Below are positions 22,497-35,100 of a DNA stretch of 64,000 bases, piece after piece. The DNA comes from Heliocidaris tuberculata. Taxonomy: Eukaryota; Echinodermata; Echinoidea; Camarodonta; Echinometridae. Position 1 is the first letter of the stretch; every line of letters begins with the position of its first letter. The position numbers and the translations under genes were made by a program. The notes below the pieces were generated by a model that was not told the DNA's origin, did no database searches, and saw only the letters and a list, made by a program, of their open reading frames with translations. The stretch spans positions 13,579,580-13,643,579 of the forward strand of contig CM046844.1 in assembly GCA_025618425.1 (NCBI GenBank). Direction: 5' to 3'.

Positions 22497-24806
22497 ACTT
22501 GTCTAGTGTACGTGTGTAATCATGGTTGGACTGAGTGCATATATCCCAAGTACATGTACAGTACTATGATAAAAATGAAGTTTCGTTGTATAAAAAGTTC
22601 TGTGCAGCATTTGTGAAGTGACCTGAGGCTTTTCATTCACTCATTTTTTCAAAGAGCTCTTCACTGCCCAATGAGCATGTGTTGAGGTACTGGTTATTAA
22701 AGGCACCAATTGCAGCCAAATGCTGGCATTGAATAGTTACATGTGAATGTCATTCAATGGAAGACAAGTACAGTGTGAATGCTCTCAAGACTTGTATAAT
22801 GCGAACTGAAATGTTGAAAATCTACTTTGCAAATTATTTGGTCAGAAATTATAAGACTAACAAAAATTTACAAACATATGATGAGGTGGGATTAAAGTCC
22901 AAGGGAATAGGAAATGCATCACTTGGGCTATAAACATAGTAGCAAAGTCTTGGATTTTAGGCACTTTGAAGTCGATCAAGTATATAAAAAAAACTAGGTG
23001 CTAATAATTGTGGCAGTGGTTGTCGCAACACATTAACAAGGCAGTTAGGTGATTTTGTCTTGCAGCAATAACAGCATAATATTGGCAAATTATTTTCAAC
23101 TATACACATTACATGTATGCCAAATATTTGACTTGATCAATTACAAATGACTCGCTTTTATTCAAGTTTCATGCATAAAGTGGCATTTGAAACATAACTT
23201 TGGGTTTGATATAATTGCATCTGCGTCATCATATAATTACTAGAAGAAGAAAAAAGAACTGCAGTAGCATCCGATGCGATTTTAGAAAGTACTCGTCAGA
23301 AAATAATCATGAAAATGCTTTGAGCACCTTTCGAAGTACTGGCATGAAGAGGCCAAAGTTCTTCAACATGCCACAGCATTATAAATCCTGCATACACACA
23401 CATAGTACTTAACAACAACAGAATATACATAATACGTTAAATAACAAGGCACATATTAAGAGATGATACATACAAACGTGTACATAAGTTTTGTAATCTT
23501 TTTCTTCTTCAAAAATTCGTAAGAAAAACAATGTAATAGTTGCTATATACATAGTGTATAAAAATGTGTACCAGGTGTATCACTAAAAATTCATTCAGAA
23601 ATGATGGGTTTACAATAATAAATTATTTTACAGCACCAGATTGTATTAGGTTTTCTTTTCACTCTAAGAAAACCTTGATATCTACTAGAACTAATTGGAA
23701 TCAACCATTTGGTACCCGATTACAAAGTCAAACTACATGCTTAGTTCTCTGCATGATTGCATCTTCCACAGTTAGGCAAGGGATACAGACTATGTTTAGG
23801 AAGCCTAAGCCACTAGGCTTATATATAATAGGATTATGAGAGGTTTGACTGCTACAAAGACTATCATAAACATTTGTATCTTTGCCTGTTTTTTTTTTTT
23901 TATACATGTGTGTGCAAAATAGATCCAGATAAACAGTGAATGAAGCTGTTATTTATGCAACACAAATGCATAATTTTCTGCATTTTCATTACTACAAACT
24001 TGAGTCCCCAAAACTATCCCACTGACTGGGATATAAAATATTCAGTCTTAAGATTTCATGCCTACACTGAATCGGGTACTAAATGGTTGATGAAATACTT
24101 GCACAACCATACATCATTCTTACCTTTTTAAAAAATCTTCAGAGGGTGGTTTTAACATTCATAGGAATAGGTCAAAGCAACAATGTAATGCTGAGTCTAT
24201 ACATGATTGTACATTACTGAATCAAGGTCAGGAAAATAAAATGCTGATAAAAAGGTCAAGTTCTTGGAAGAAAATAAAAGACCTTTAAAAAGAATTAAAA
24301 TGCTGATCACATCAAAAGTTCCCGTTACAAAAGGGATAACAGAAAAAAATAAGGTTCTGTCCTTGTTAAAATACAAGCAACGGGCATGTCATCACACAAT
24401 TTTATTTCTAAAAAGAAGTGTTTGGCAGTATTCTTTAACACTTCCAATTGATTAAGAGCATAGGTTGTTCAAATCTATATCATCTTGTTTTCTGTAAGTG
24501 TTTTTTTTTTTTAATCCAACAACATGCATAAATACACCTAAATTGAGGCACCCTCTCAAATATATAGTTTATATCACATCCTTACAATCCAAGAATCTTT
24601 CCACCACACTTACTAAAAAAGACAAAATAACACAGCTATAGTTACATATTAAAACGGTGAAAATAAAGCTTTCCCTAACTTCATAAATATGTCATGATTA
24701 TTCCTTAATCAACAGAAAAGGGAAATATGTTTGCTTTTGGAGAGGTTTTTATAATTTTTTTAAGAAGGTGGGGAAATGTTTGGAAAGAGGAGTATAAAAA
24801 GCTTCA
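22497..24806 (-). other. 3' UTR and/or downstream intergenic sequence, no gene recognised
   Basis: AT-rich sequence after the perlecan stop, up to the N gap. No ORF here resembles a protein. The first minus-strand AATAAA candidate lies at 24401-24406, about 400 nt past the stop, so the proximal part is probably 3' UTR. The transcript end is not visible from sequence alone. Confidence 0.5.
24401..24406 (-). promoter_or_regulatory. Candidate poly(A) signal AATAAA
   Basis: Canonical AATAAA on the minus strand about 400 nt beyond the perlecan stop codon. The hexamer is common in AT-rich DNA, so use is only suggested by position. Confidence 0.3.
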
Positions 24807-24970
24807 TCAAAATTCACAGTTTTCTACATTGACACCGTCTAATGCGTCTTGGTATAGGTTTATGATGGGTGATGGATTTTCATCTATTTGTATCTCAAGG
24901 TCTTTAACGCATGATTCAATTCCTTTGCTGTATTTGCTTCCGGTTAAGATCTCAATGTCTGGCGGAGTAC
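24807..24970 (-). CDS. HSPG2: Perlecan terminal coding exon: end of laminin-G domain 3 and stop
   Basis: 164 nt of coding sequence, entering in phase 1 and ending at TGA (24807-24809). Contains [27 protein letters not shown] and the C-terminus VNVENCEF. Two cysteines close the LamG fold. The 3' UTR would extend to lower coordinates. Confidence 0.93.
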
Positions 24971-27900
24971 CTGTCAAGATAAAGAATGTGGGAAAATAAA
25001 AAGCACAAAGTTTGTTCAATGTTCCTTTAAAATCATTGTTCATGTCATAGGAAAAAAGAAAATAATAATAAAACAAATATTGCATAGTATCCTCCAGTGA
25101 TATATGTCCATGATCAAGGTTTAACACTATCATACAGGGAGGCTTGAAAATTAAGTGATAATGCTATATTGAGGCTTTACTCCATGAAAGTAAAAATCAT
25201 CAAGAACTTGATTTCATCGGAAGGGTTGTTATTCTGATGCATTATTTATTTCATTATTTTTTTCATAGCATGTCTTCTTACTTCAAGATTCGTGAAAACA
25301 CACTTCAACTCAAATATATTGAGAATGACTTGTAAAGACCACTGAGTAACATCCATAGACATGAATGGGCCTTCACATCATTGTAATTGAATGAGCACAG
25401 CTACATGTACATTGTACCATAAAACACGTCTTTGTAGACGGGTAGTCTTCATATACATGTACAATAAAACACTACACATTTTACAAATTAACCCTTTCAG
25501 GAAAAGAATTATTTAAGGGCTAAATTGATCAAATTTTGTTCTTCAAATCGGCAACAATAATATTTTTCTTTAATTTTTTTTTTTTTTAATGTGATTTGAT
25601 TTGATTTGTTTCCACATGGTTCTAATAAAGTGTAATATATTTGAAAACAATACACATGGTTTTAAGAATTTCGTCGAAAAGTTGAGAAAAAAAATTCAAC
25701 GTTTTATTAAAAAAACAATAATTTTTAACCTCTCAATGTGTTGCCAAATTAAGGATTTTAAAGCCTATCCTCCTTTTTAAAATTCTTGATATCAAATGCA
25801 ATATGGTCAAGCAACAAATATGGATAAAGTGAGTGCAGAAATTTTTTCTCTTTTACTCATGCATCTGGTACATTTTCTGAGCTCTGAATCAAAAGTTATT
25901 GAGCCAAACCACAAAGTATGGTCAATTGTCTCGAAAGGGTTAATGATGGTTTAAATGAAAAAATAGCTTAAATGAAACAACAGAAGTGGTCTTTAATTCA
26001 CTAGGTTGCTCCATCACAATTTGGTAGGTTTCTTACCTAAGAATAGAGCTCCCTTGACATTCAACATCCTAAGAACACCTAGAGACTGGCCTGTCACCAC
26101 ATCTTCCTCATCTACTAGCAGAGTACCATCACGCCCTTGCCTGTAAGAATACGGCAAAGAAATTATCACCACCCTATGCATACAGATCAAATCATCTACA
26201 TGTACCTAACATTTTCACATAAAAGTTTGCATGAAAGAATTTTGGATGGAAATCGTAATTTTCATTTTCCTGTCACAAACTGAAAATATTTTCATTGACA
26301 GAGAATTTACCTTAAAATCGTTCTACACAATGATTGTGAAGTTATAATAATTTCCAAGTGTACATTTTTGCAAATTTCTTCAAAAATTTGGCTGTACTTG
26401 TAGCAAGATGTAATAATAATAAATAATAATAAATTTGCCATGGATAGAACACCTGGACTACCACACTGTTTGGAGAATATCATACATGTATATCATACAT
26501 GTACATGTACACTGTCCGTGTGCCATAAGTCGACTGTTGTAGTCCTGTTTGTTCCATTGGTTGACCAAAGACAGTAAAGAGTTAAATGAGTCTTACTAAG
26601 CATTGGATTAGGGGGGAGATTATATCCATAATCTAAAGTGCATACAGACACTTTTGTATAATGCATTATAGAAGCATAATCTATTATCATATTATTAGTA
26701 TATACAAAGACGAAGGATATTCTAAACTATGTAAATCCTGACTAACCTTGTAATAGTGATGTTGTGTTCTACGCCATCATCGATCCTGACCGTCGACTGA
26801 ATGTTGGCTTCTCCACTTCCCAGCTGATAGCTGTATTAAAAAAAAAGAATACATCATCCATATTATTATACCGCAAAAACAAATCCATGCCAATTATGAC
26901 AAAGTTCACAGGTGTCCAAAAACAGGATACTAAATATTGTTACTTTAAGGTAAACAATGTACATGTAAATTTCCTTTTCTTTTTCATATTTTCCTTCTCT
27001 TTTGCTCCTCTTCCTCCTCTGTTTTCTCCTTCTTCTTCTTTTCTTCCGCTTTGTTCCTCTTCATTTGTGTAAGAGATAAGTAGTTCCTTGCACATCTTAC
27101 CTGAATACAATGTAGCCATCTTGAAGACCAACCGCAATGAAATCTTGCCTCTCGCCAGCTGATCCTTCAGGCTACAAAACAGAGAGGATTTTTTTTTTTT
27201 TTTTAATGTAGTTATCATTTTATTGTTTTCAGAATACATCCATTTTATACATCAATTTATTCTTTCACAATACATTTTAACAGGTACAGTGGAAACTCAC
27301 TATAATGACCATGGGACCATGAAAATTACCTTGTTATATCAGGAATCTCCTTATATCAGGGTAAAAAAATATATATACACTATATATATACACTGTATAT
27401 ATAAAGACTTTGGACCAGCAAAATTACCTTGTTTTAACAGGAATCTTGTTATAATGGAGCTATTTACAACGAGTTTCCACTGTATTATCAATCCTTACAC
27501 ATTTATTACTTACGATAAAATCAACTGAAGAGGAGTTTCAAAAAACCATTTAAGAAAGGAGCTAATTATAGAGTGTGATTAATAAAGAAACAGATTTATG
27601 TACATATACACAAAAGGAACCTTATACAAATATTCTGTATAAGTAAATACAAAGATTATATACTTCCAATGTACATGTATTTCAGAGCTGTGGGTCTACC
27701 AACATTTTAGCAGCAGCACAAAAAACTTAATTTCTTAGTCTAGGGTGTAGATTCAACAAAGAATAGAGTAATATAAGAGGAAAACAAGACATACCACGCC
27801 CTGCCAGAGAAGGAGACCATCTGTTGAATCTGTTGCTATGCTAAAGTTAATGATCTCTGTAATAGCACTGCTCCTGAAAACATATATAAATAGAATTTTT

Positions 27901-29066
27901 TTATATAAGTCAAACGACTCCATATGTACTTTACTTACTACTTCTTTATAGCATATCTTGTAAGCAATGCTAAACCATTCTGTACTGCTAAGCACAGAAA
28001 TTGAAAGTGTACAAGCACTATTTATGCATGAGCTAGAAGAGGTCAAATCTTTTGTTTGAACACTGGTCTTATTGCTAAATTGACTATAAAATATCTAGCA
28101 TAGGAACAAGCTCCACAATGCATGCATTTGTTCCTATTTTCAAATAGGAAAGAAAATGCTTGTCCGAATATAGAAGGCAATGTAATATTTAAATTTTTTG
28201 GCAGGCTTTGCTGCGCTAAGCAGATACAGTAAATGTGTATATATATCATTGTGAAAATCTAAACTACTTTGTGGTTGCCTTTGGTAGTCATTTCAATGCT
28301 TGGGCTCCTATCCCACCGCTGCCACCATGCAAGTGAAGCAGAATTTACAAATGGCATTTGGCTTTATGAAATGAACATTCCTCTTTAATGGAAATCCAGG
28401 CTGAACATAGCCTACTTACATGTGAACATTAATCTCGCTGCTGAAGAACGATTAAACAACAATACACATATATGGGTGATAGACTAGATGAAGAATGGGT
28501 TGCTGAAAGATTGTTAAATTGTTAAATTTTTTCTGATTCACTGTGAATGATTAGGGCAGGATGGGGCGAGGGTCTGAATGTCACCCCCATCTTAGCTCCT
28601 CACAGGGCATCACTTACCCTCTTCCTCGTGGTATAACCGTCTTGGGAAGCTTGAGGTAGCTAGAAAGACCAAGAGCAACACTGTAGCTAAACCTCTCAAC
28701 TGTGTGTGTGAGAGAGAAATAAATACAAGGAAAATGAACAAAATATTAGAGCAGGAGAATGATGAAGAGAGGAGATGCATGTAAATACAGACAGAGAGGA
28801 AAGAAGAGAGCAAGAAAATGAAATGTTTCACATTGCAAAAATCATGCGAGTGTAATATCTAAATAATTATTGATCATGCTGTATAACTAGAAAAGACTAA
28901 GAGTTGAATAGAGTGGTAACAAATAATGCAAGTGCAGAAGGATAATTGAGATGAACTGATACACAGTAATATTACAGTAGACAAAAGAAAACTGAATTCA
29001 TTATAAATGATTCATCACTTTTTATTGCCATAGAGTATATGACAATATACAAAAAGATACCCTATC

Positions 29067-29124
<58 letters not shown>

Positions 29125-32100
29125 GAGGTTCTTGCACCATAGGAAAAGTAAATAATCTATCACTCACCATTTTCACACATGTTTCCTGAGAAGCCTAGAT
29201 TACATAGGCAGATGTAACCCCCATTGACGGGCTCACAACTGCCTCCATTAGCACATGGCTGGTCAATGTTACATGATCCAACCTCAGACTCACAGTGACG
29301 ACCTAAGAGGGATATAGAGGAAGAACATAAACAATTTGACATTCCACATTGGAAAACAAATTATTGGATGAATACTTGCACATACAATCTACATACACAT
29401 ATGTATTCCAAAATATTATTCTTTGGTTTGCCAAAAGCAGTATGAAACACTAATAAAAGGAGCACTTAAACTTTTTTTTAAAAAACTTGCTGGAACTGAA
29501 CTGATTCTACAAATCATACCTGTAAATCCAGGAGCACAGGTGCACCTATACTCTAGGTTATCAGGAGTAGGGGTACAAGTCGCTCCATTCTGACATTCTC
29601 TCTTCTGACACAACAGTTTCTCTCCACAGTCCTCAATGTTTTGACTAGCGCTGGCTCCTTCTACCAGATCCAATGGTTCACCATCAATCTCAACCTATAA
29701 GACCCAACCAAAAATATATCAAGGACACGTGCATATTATGCTAATTAGGAACAAAAATAGCTAAAGTGTCTGACAAATGATTCAGTATGATCTTTGACAG
29801 TTTCATTCAAAATATAGTTTCACTGCGATGACTCAAGAACACAATTCACCTATCTTTCTTACTTTGGTAATCACTGCAAGACAAAATGGGAAAAGATTAT
29901 CCCCACTGGACTGTGCACTTAACCCTTTCAGGGCAGTGGGCGTCCACTCCGGCCCAAGAATTGGAGTGTTGAACAATCTGATGATGCTAAAATTGGCTAT
30001 TTATCATCTTGAAACAGAAATTTCAGTGAGAATTTTATACCCACTTTTGTGATGGAACAAATAAGTAAGCCCAAATTAAAATCCTGAAAGTTCATTTATG
30101 GCCATATTTCAATATTTCAAAACTTGTTGGCATAAAGGGGGTAAAGCTTACCTCTGTAATGCAACCATCGAAACCCTTGGTGACCCCGAGTCTCTGCGGC
30201 ACTTCTTCAAACTTGTTGATGCCTCCGAGGTAGAGAGGGAGTCGGAGGTTCAAGCCTCGGCTGCTGCCTGGCGATCGTCCTTTGATGGCCTCTGTATCAT
30301 CCACCTGAAGTGAGCCATCCTGTAGGTTGCGTTCAGCCACGATGGTGTACCATCGGTCAGCCTCCATTTTATTTGGGCTTTCAATAATAGCTGGACCTGT
30401 CAGGATGGGAAAGTTTGGACTTGGTATAAGGGGCCTCACAACCAAAATTTTCTTCCCCTCCCCCAACTAGTGCCCTCTTTCTATCCTTAATATTGTTTTA
30501 TCTTCTTTCAAAGCTATCCCAGACACTTACGGGTATTTGAATGTTTATGAAAGTTTAAATGCAAACAGATATACAGTGTCAGAGCAGCCATCTCATGGTC
30601 AGGAAATAACAGGTTCAGAACCCAGTCGATGTGCTTATGCACTGCTTTTAAGGCAATGGTAAGGCATTAATCCTCAATTATCAGGTCCCTTAGCCAGAAC
30701 TTAAGCCACTGTATTTACGAGCTTCCTTAGCAGTCAGGTAAATTGAATTCATCCTCCACCATCAAAATTTCATTAAAACTTGTTTTTAATTATTAAAAAT
30801 CAAAAGTTAATATTCATCATACCACTTCCACTATCGTACTGGAAGACGAGCCTTCCATCTTTCAAGAGGAGTGAAATGTAATCGCCTTTTCCCCTCAGGC
30901 CCTGTCCATTGAAGAGAAGCAGACTGTCGTCGATAGACCTGGCCTTGAACATCATAGCGATCTGGACCTGGCGATGGTTGGAAGTCAGTCCAGGATAAGA
31001 GAGGTAGGAATCTCCAAGGAAAGACGGGTCTTCAATAGGCATACCTTCAAAGAAAGTGATTTCAGAGCATTAGGATATGATTTTGAGGAATGCTGGACCC
31101 TTATATTTCTGTTTGCCTGTCTTATTCCTGGCAACGTGTTAGTACACTTTGGGGTGAATCTATCTTCTCAACTCCCTGTACCATATTTGTGTTCTTTCTT
31201 TGTATTCTGATTTGTCCAATAAATAAACACGACGACAATAACCTCTACTTCAGCAAAACATCTTTGGGAAGATGATTGGTTTCTGGCAACTAACATGACT
31301 AGAAAGCACAAGTCTTCAATAAAGAGCTTTTATAAAAAGAACTCCAAAAAATGACTTTTGTTTATCATTGATTTTTATCCATGCATGAAAATGGTGTAGT
31401 TATTTTACTCTGTTTTATCTATGCATTTTCTATAAATGAAAGTAGATTTCTGAAGATTCTTTGAAAAAGAAAAGAGGAAAGTTACTTGGAAAATTGCTTG
31501 GCAAATAAACATTTTTTTTAATGGTATCATTTAGAAAATATATTTGCAAGAAAGTAAAATTCTGCTACACATATATCATACTTTTTAAAGTGATTTACAA
31601 CTAAAAGTAATAAGAAAATGCTTCTGACTGCAATGGACTGAAAATTATAATGAAGAAAGTTTTTGCAAAATGTTTCTGCTCCTTGTCTATGAAAATTCTC
31701 TGCACAAGAGCTGAAAATAATATATATGTAAGCTGCATGGATATGTGGATATGTGATAATGCTAGATGCAAACTTCCCAAATATGAATTATAAAACATAA
31801 CCCAGTTCAGACTCAAATCTTTTGTTTCATTTAGCAAAATAAAATACAAAATAATTATTCAACGTTTTACAAAAATGTTAAGTTGGCAGAAAGGAAACAG
31901 TATCTCGAAATATTTCCATTGTTTTCCCTTTGTGGAAAAAGATCACTCAACCTGAAAACATATATTCATGTTCCTGATATTGTATGATAAGGTACCATTT
32001 TAAAAAATTTTCATTTAAAATTTTTGAGATACAATGTACCTCACAGAGATGATACTAAAAAGAGGCAAAGTAGTTATCTTTCTAGTCTGAATTGGGCTAT

Positions 32101-35100
32101 GCAAGATACAAGAATAATCCTTGCTATACCATCCCACACCAGCTGATGAAGATTTGAAGAGCATAAGATCAGATGAAACCCCCAAGTATATGACTCAAGA
32201 TGGGCCAGGAAAAGAAGGAATATACTGTCTGGTCAGGGGCAGAAGGGCATTACTCCTCTTATCATCTAACATATGACTTATGCCCTTCTGGCTCTCAGCA
32301 GACAATATATTGTCAATGTGTTCAAATGAAAATTCAGATGTAAACCAGGGTAAAAGAAAAAGAGTAAATCATACATAATGTATAGATAGATAAAATCATG
32401 TCCGTTTCATTGTGAAGAAAAGTGAAAGCAATACAGATATGTAAACAAAAATATTCAAAACAAGGAAATAACGAAATATTAGAGCTGCGTTGGATGGGCG
32501 GGCAGGCATGCACTCTGCGCTTAAACATGAAGCTGGTCTCAGCTGCACAAAGATTGGGGGAAATTATGAAGTACAAGAAACAAAACAAAGAGGTAAACAT
32601 ATTTTTATAAAATAGGATGGGATGCTTTGAACTACATTACAACAGAAGAACGCCTAGAATTTAAAGAATATGAAACAATTAATGTACACAATGTGATCAC
32701 TCTCACATAACCAAAAAGAATTTGCCATACTTGTACTTATGCTGCAATCACTGATTTGTTAATCAAAGAATGAAATATTAACTTTTTTTTTTTTTTTAAT
32801 CTACTGGTTCAAAAGGTCAGAAGAACTCTCTTCATTTTGAATACATCAAAAATAAAATCAGATAATATAATAATTTCTTACTATAATTTATAACAATATT
32901 ACTAACAAATTCTATGTGATTATGAGAAATATGTAAATGATCAGAAGTGAATAAATTTCACATTTAAAAAAGAAATCAAAACAATATTTAGTACAGGACA
33001 CACAAATGCCTTCTAGCTGTAGGAAACGTTTATATTTTCTTTACATAATTGGTGAAATTAAAATACACAAACAGTATATGTTGGTTGCCAAGAACACTTG
33101 CATTTTTTTACAGACCAAACTCATAATGTAGCATACTAGTACAGTGTTTACAGCACATCATTAGCTTTGGGATATATTAAAGGTCTTTAGTCAAACAGCT
33201 ACTAATTCCATTTTTTCTTGAATTACAGAGCATTTTACAATCAATTTATGGGGTGAAGGGAGCATTTGCGTTAACATTACATTATCAAAAATAGGAATAT
33301 ACCTTTTAGTTACTCATGCTGATTTAGTACGATTAAAATAAAAAATTAGATTGTTTCTATTATATTCTAGATTAGTGGTCAATATGCTATTTTTATCTTT
33401 ATTCATAATTCAGATTAAGAATGTATCCGTCGCCAAAAATGTTTTTTTCTGCATGAACAAAGGGTTTCCTTTTCATACCCTATTTCTGCCTTTTATAACT
33501 TATTCTCCCAAAGTTTTGGCAATATTAAGGCAAGTATTAGAAAAAAAGTACCGTAACATTTTGTACGATATCATGTTAAACAAAATACATGTGAAAATAT
33601 ATAAACAACAGGACAAACCCAAACTTCTTCAATAAGTACATGTAAACCAACACTGAAATGACAAATGAAAGAAAAATGAAATAAATGAACCAAAAAAGTA
33701 AAGAAAGAGAGTGGCTTTCCAGCAAAATTATTTTGACGGGAAAATTTAAAACAGGCATGCAAATAAAAAGTAAAAGCCCACACTATAAAAATCAGTACTG
33801 CCTACACAAAATTGATTGGATATTGGCAACAGCAACAAAACACAACAATCAAAACAAATCAGAGTGTAAATGCCACGATTTAACAACAAAGATGTTATAT
33901 AAAGAAAAACCATTTAAAAAACTTAAAACAAAACAATTAATGATCACAAAAGCCCATTTACATCTTGTAAACAAAAGGGTTTTTAGTGTTTTATCAGGGG
34001 GGTTATACGTATATATTTGTGAGTATGTATGTTATTTTGCTTAGATTTCACAAGTTTATTTTAGTATTCAAGGGACATGTTATGTCTACAAATTAATTTT
34101 CTTCAATCAATCAAGTTATAGCCAAGGTAACAATAGGCCTACTATACAATTAGCATAGGATACATGTGTGTCATTTTGTCAAACTACACACGACACATAT
34201 GTGGAAGACGATCGCAGTATTAAGGAGTAAAAATTACAAAAACGTAAATAAACACGCAAAATAAGAAATTTAAAAAAATAACATTGCAAACTGACTCTAG
34301 GGAATTTATATCTATGAGTGTCTCATATTGTCCAAAACTTTGTTAGAACTTTGCAGTTTTTTTAAATACATGAATATGTTTCAAGTGATGATCAGCAAAA
34401 CCATAAAAAAACATCAAAAAGATGATAATCACAAATAATCAGGAACCATGGACCAATGTGATAAATATAGTTATTGAGTGGAGATTATATACACCATGGG
34501 ACCTCCAGGGTGAATGGAAAGTTTGAAAACAGATGAGTTCACTGGATTCTCAGACTACATGTATGAGGATTAAATCAATCCTGACAGCAATGGGAAGCAT
34601 TTACTCAATCAAAAATCATTAATGAGAATTAGAAATATGATATGACACAGCAAAAGCTTTCATGCTCTATCTTGTACTATGGACCATCTAGTTTTGATTA
34701 TTCTTTTTACAGACATTTTTAGTCAGTGATTCCAAAATTTTCAAGATTTCAAATCTTTAGAGGCTTTTATCTAATTTTGTTTGTGTATTTTGAATCCATA
34801 TTAATGCACTGTTTTCAAGACTTGAGAATCTTTGAATGCAGAAAAGAAATCAGATATGAACCAAGTGAAGAAGTGTATTTGGAATGAATGTGAAATACAG
34901 AAGTAATGAGCACTCAGTTGAAACCACTGATCTCTAAAGCATGGATGGCTCACAAGTATTACAGGTGAAGTCACCACACAGTCATGTTACCACTTACACT
35001 GTAAAGAAAAGGTACATGTACATGTATGAATTAACAGCGCATTGACAACATGACCCATTTTAACGTTTATGCTACTCAGCAGAGTAGCAAAATGGTGGTG

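Noticed and set aside
30580..30665. tRNA gene
   Set aside because: Only a B-box-like stretch is visible; no cloverleaf could be drawn, so at most a SINE remnant.
33351..34044. Plus-strand ORFs of 94-119 codons
   Set aside because: Lys/Asn/Ile/Phe-rich frames in AT-rich intron DNA, with no motif or splice context.
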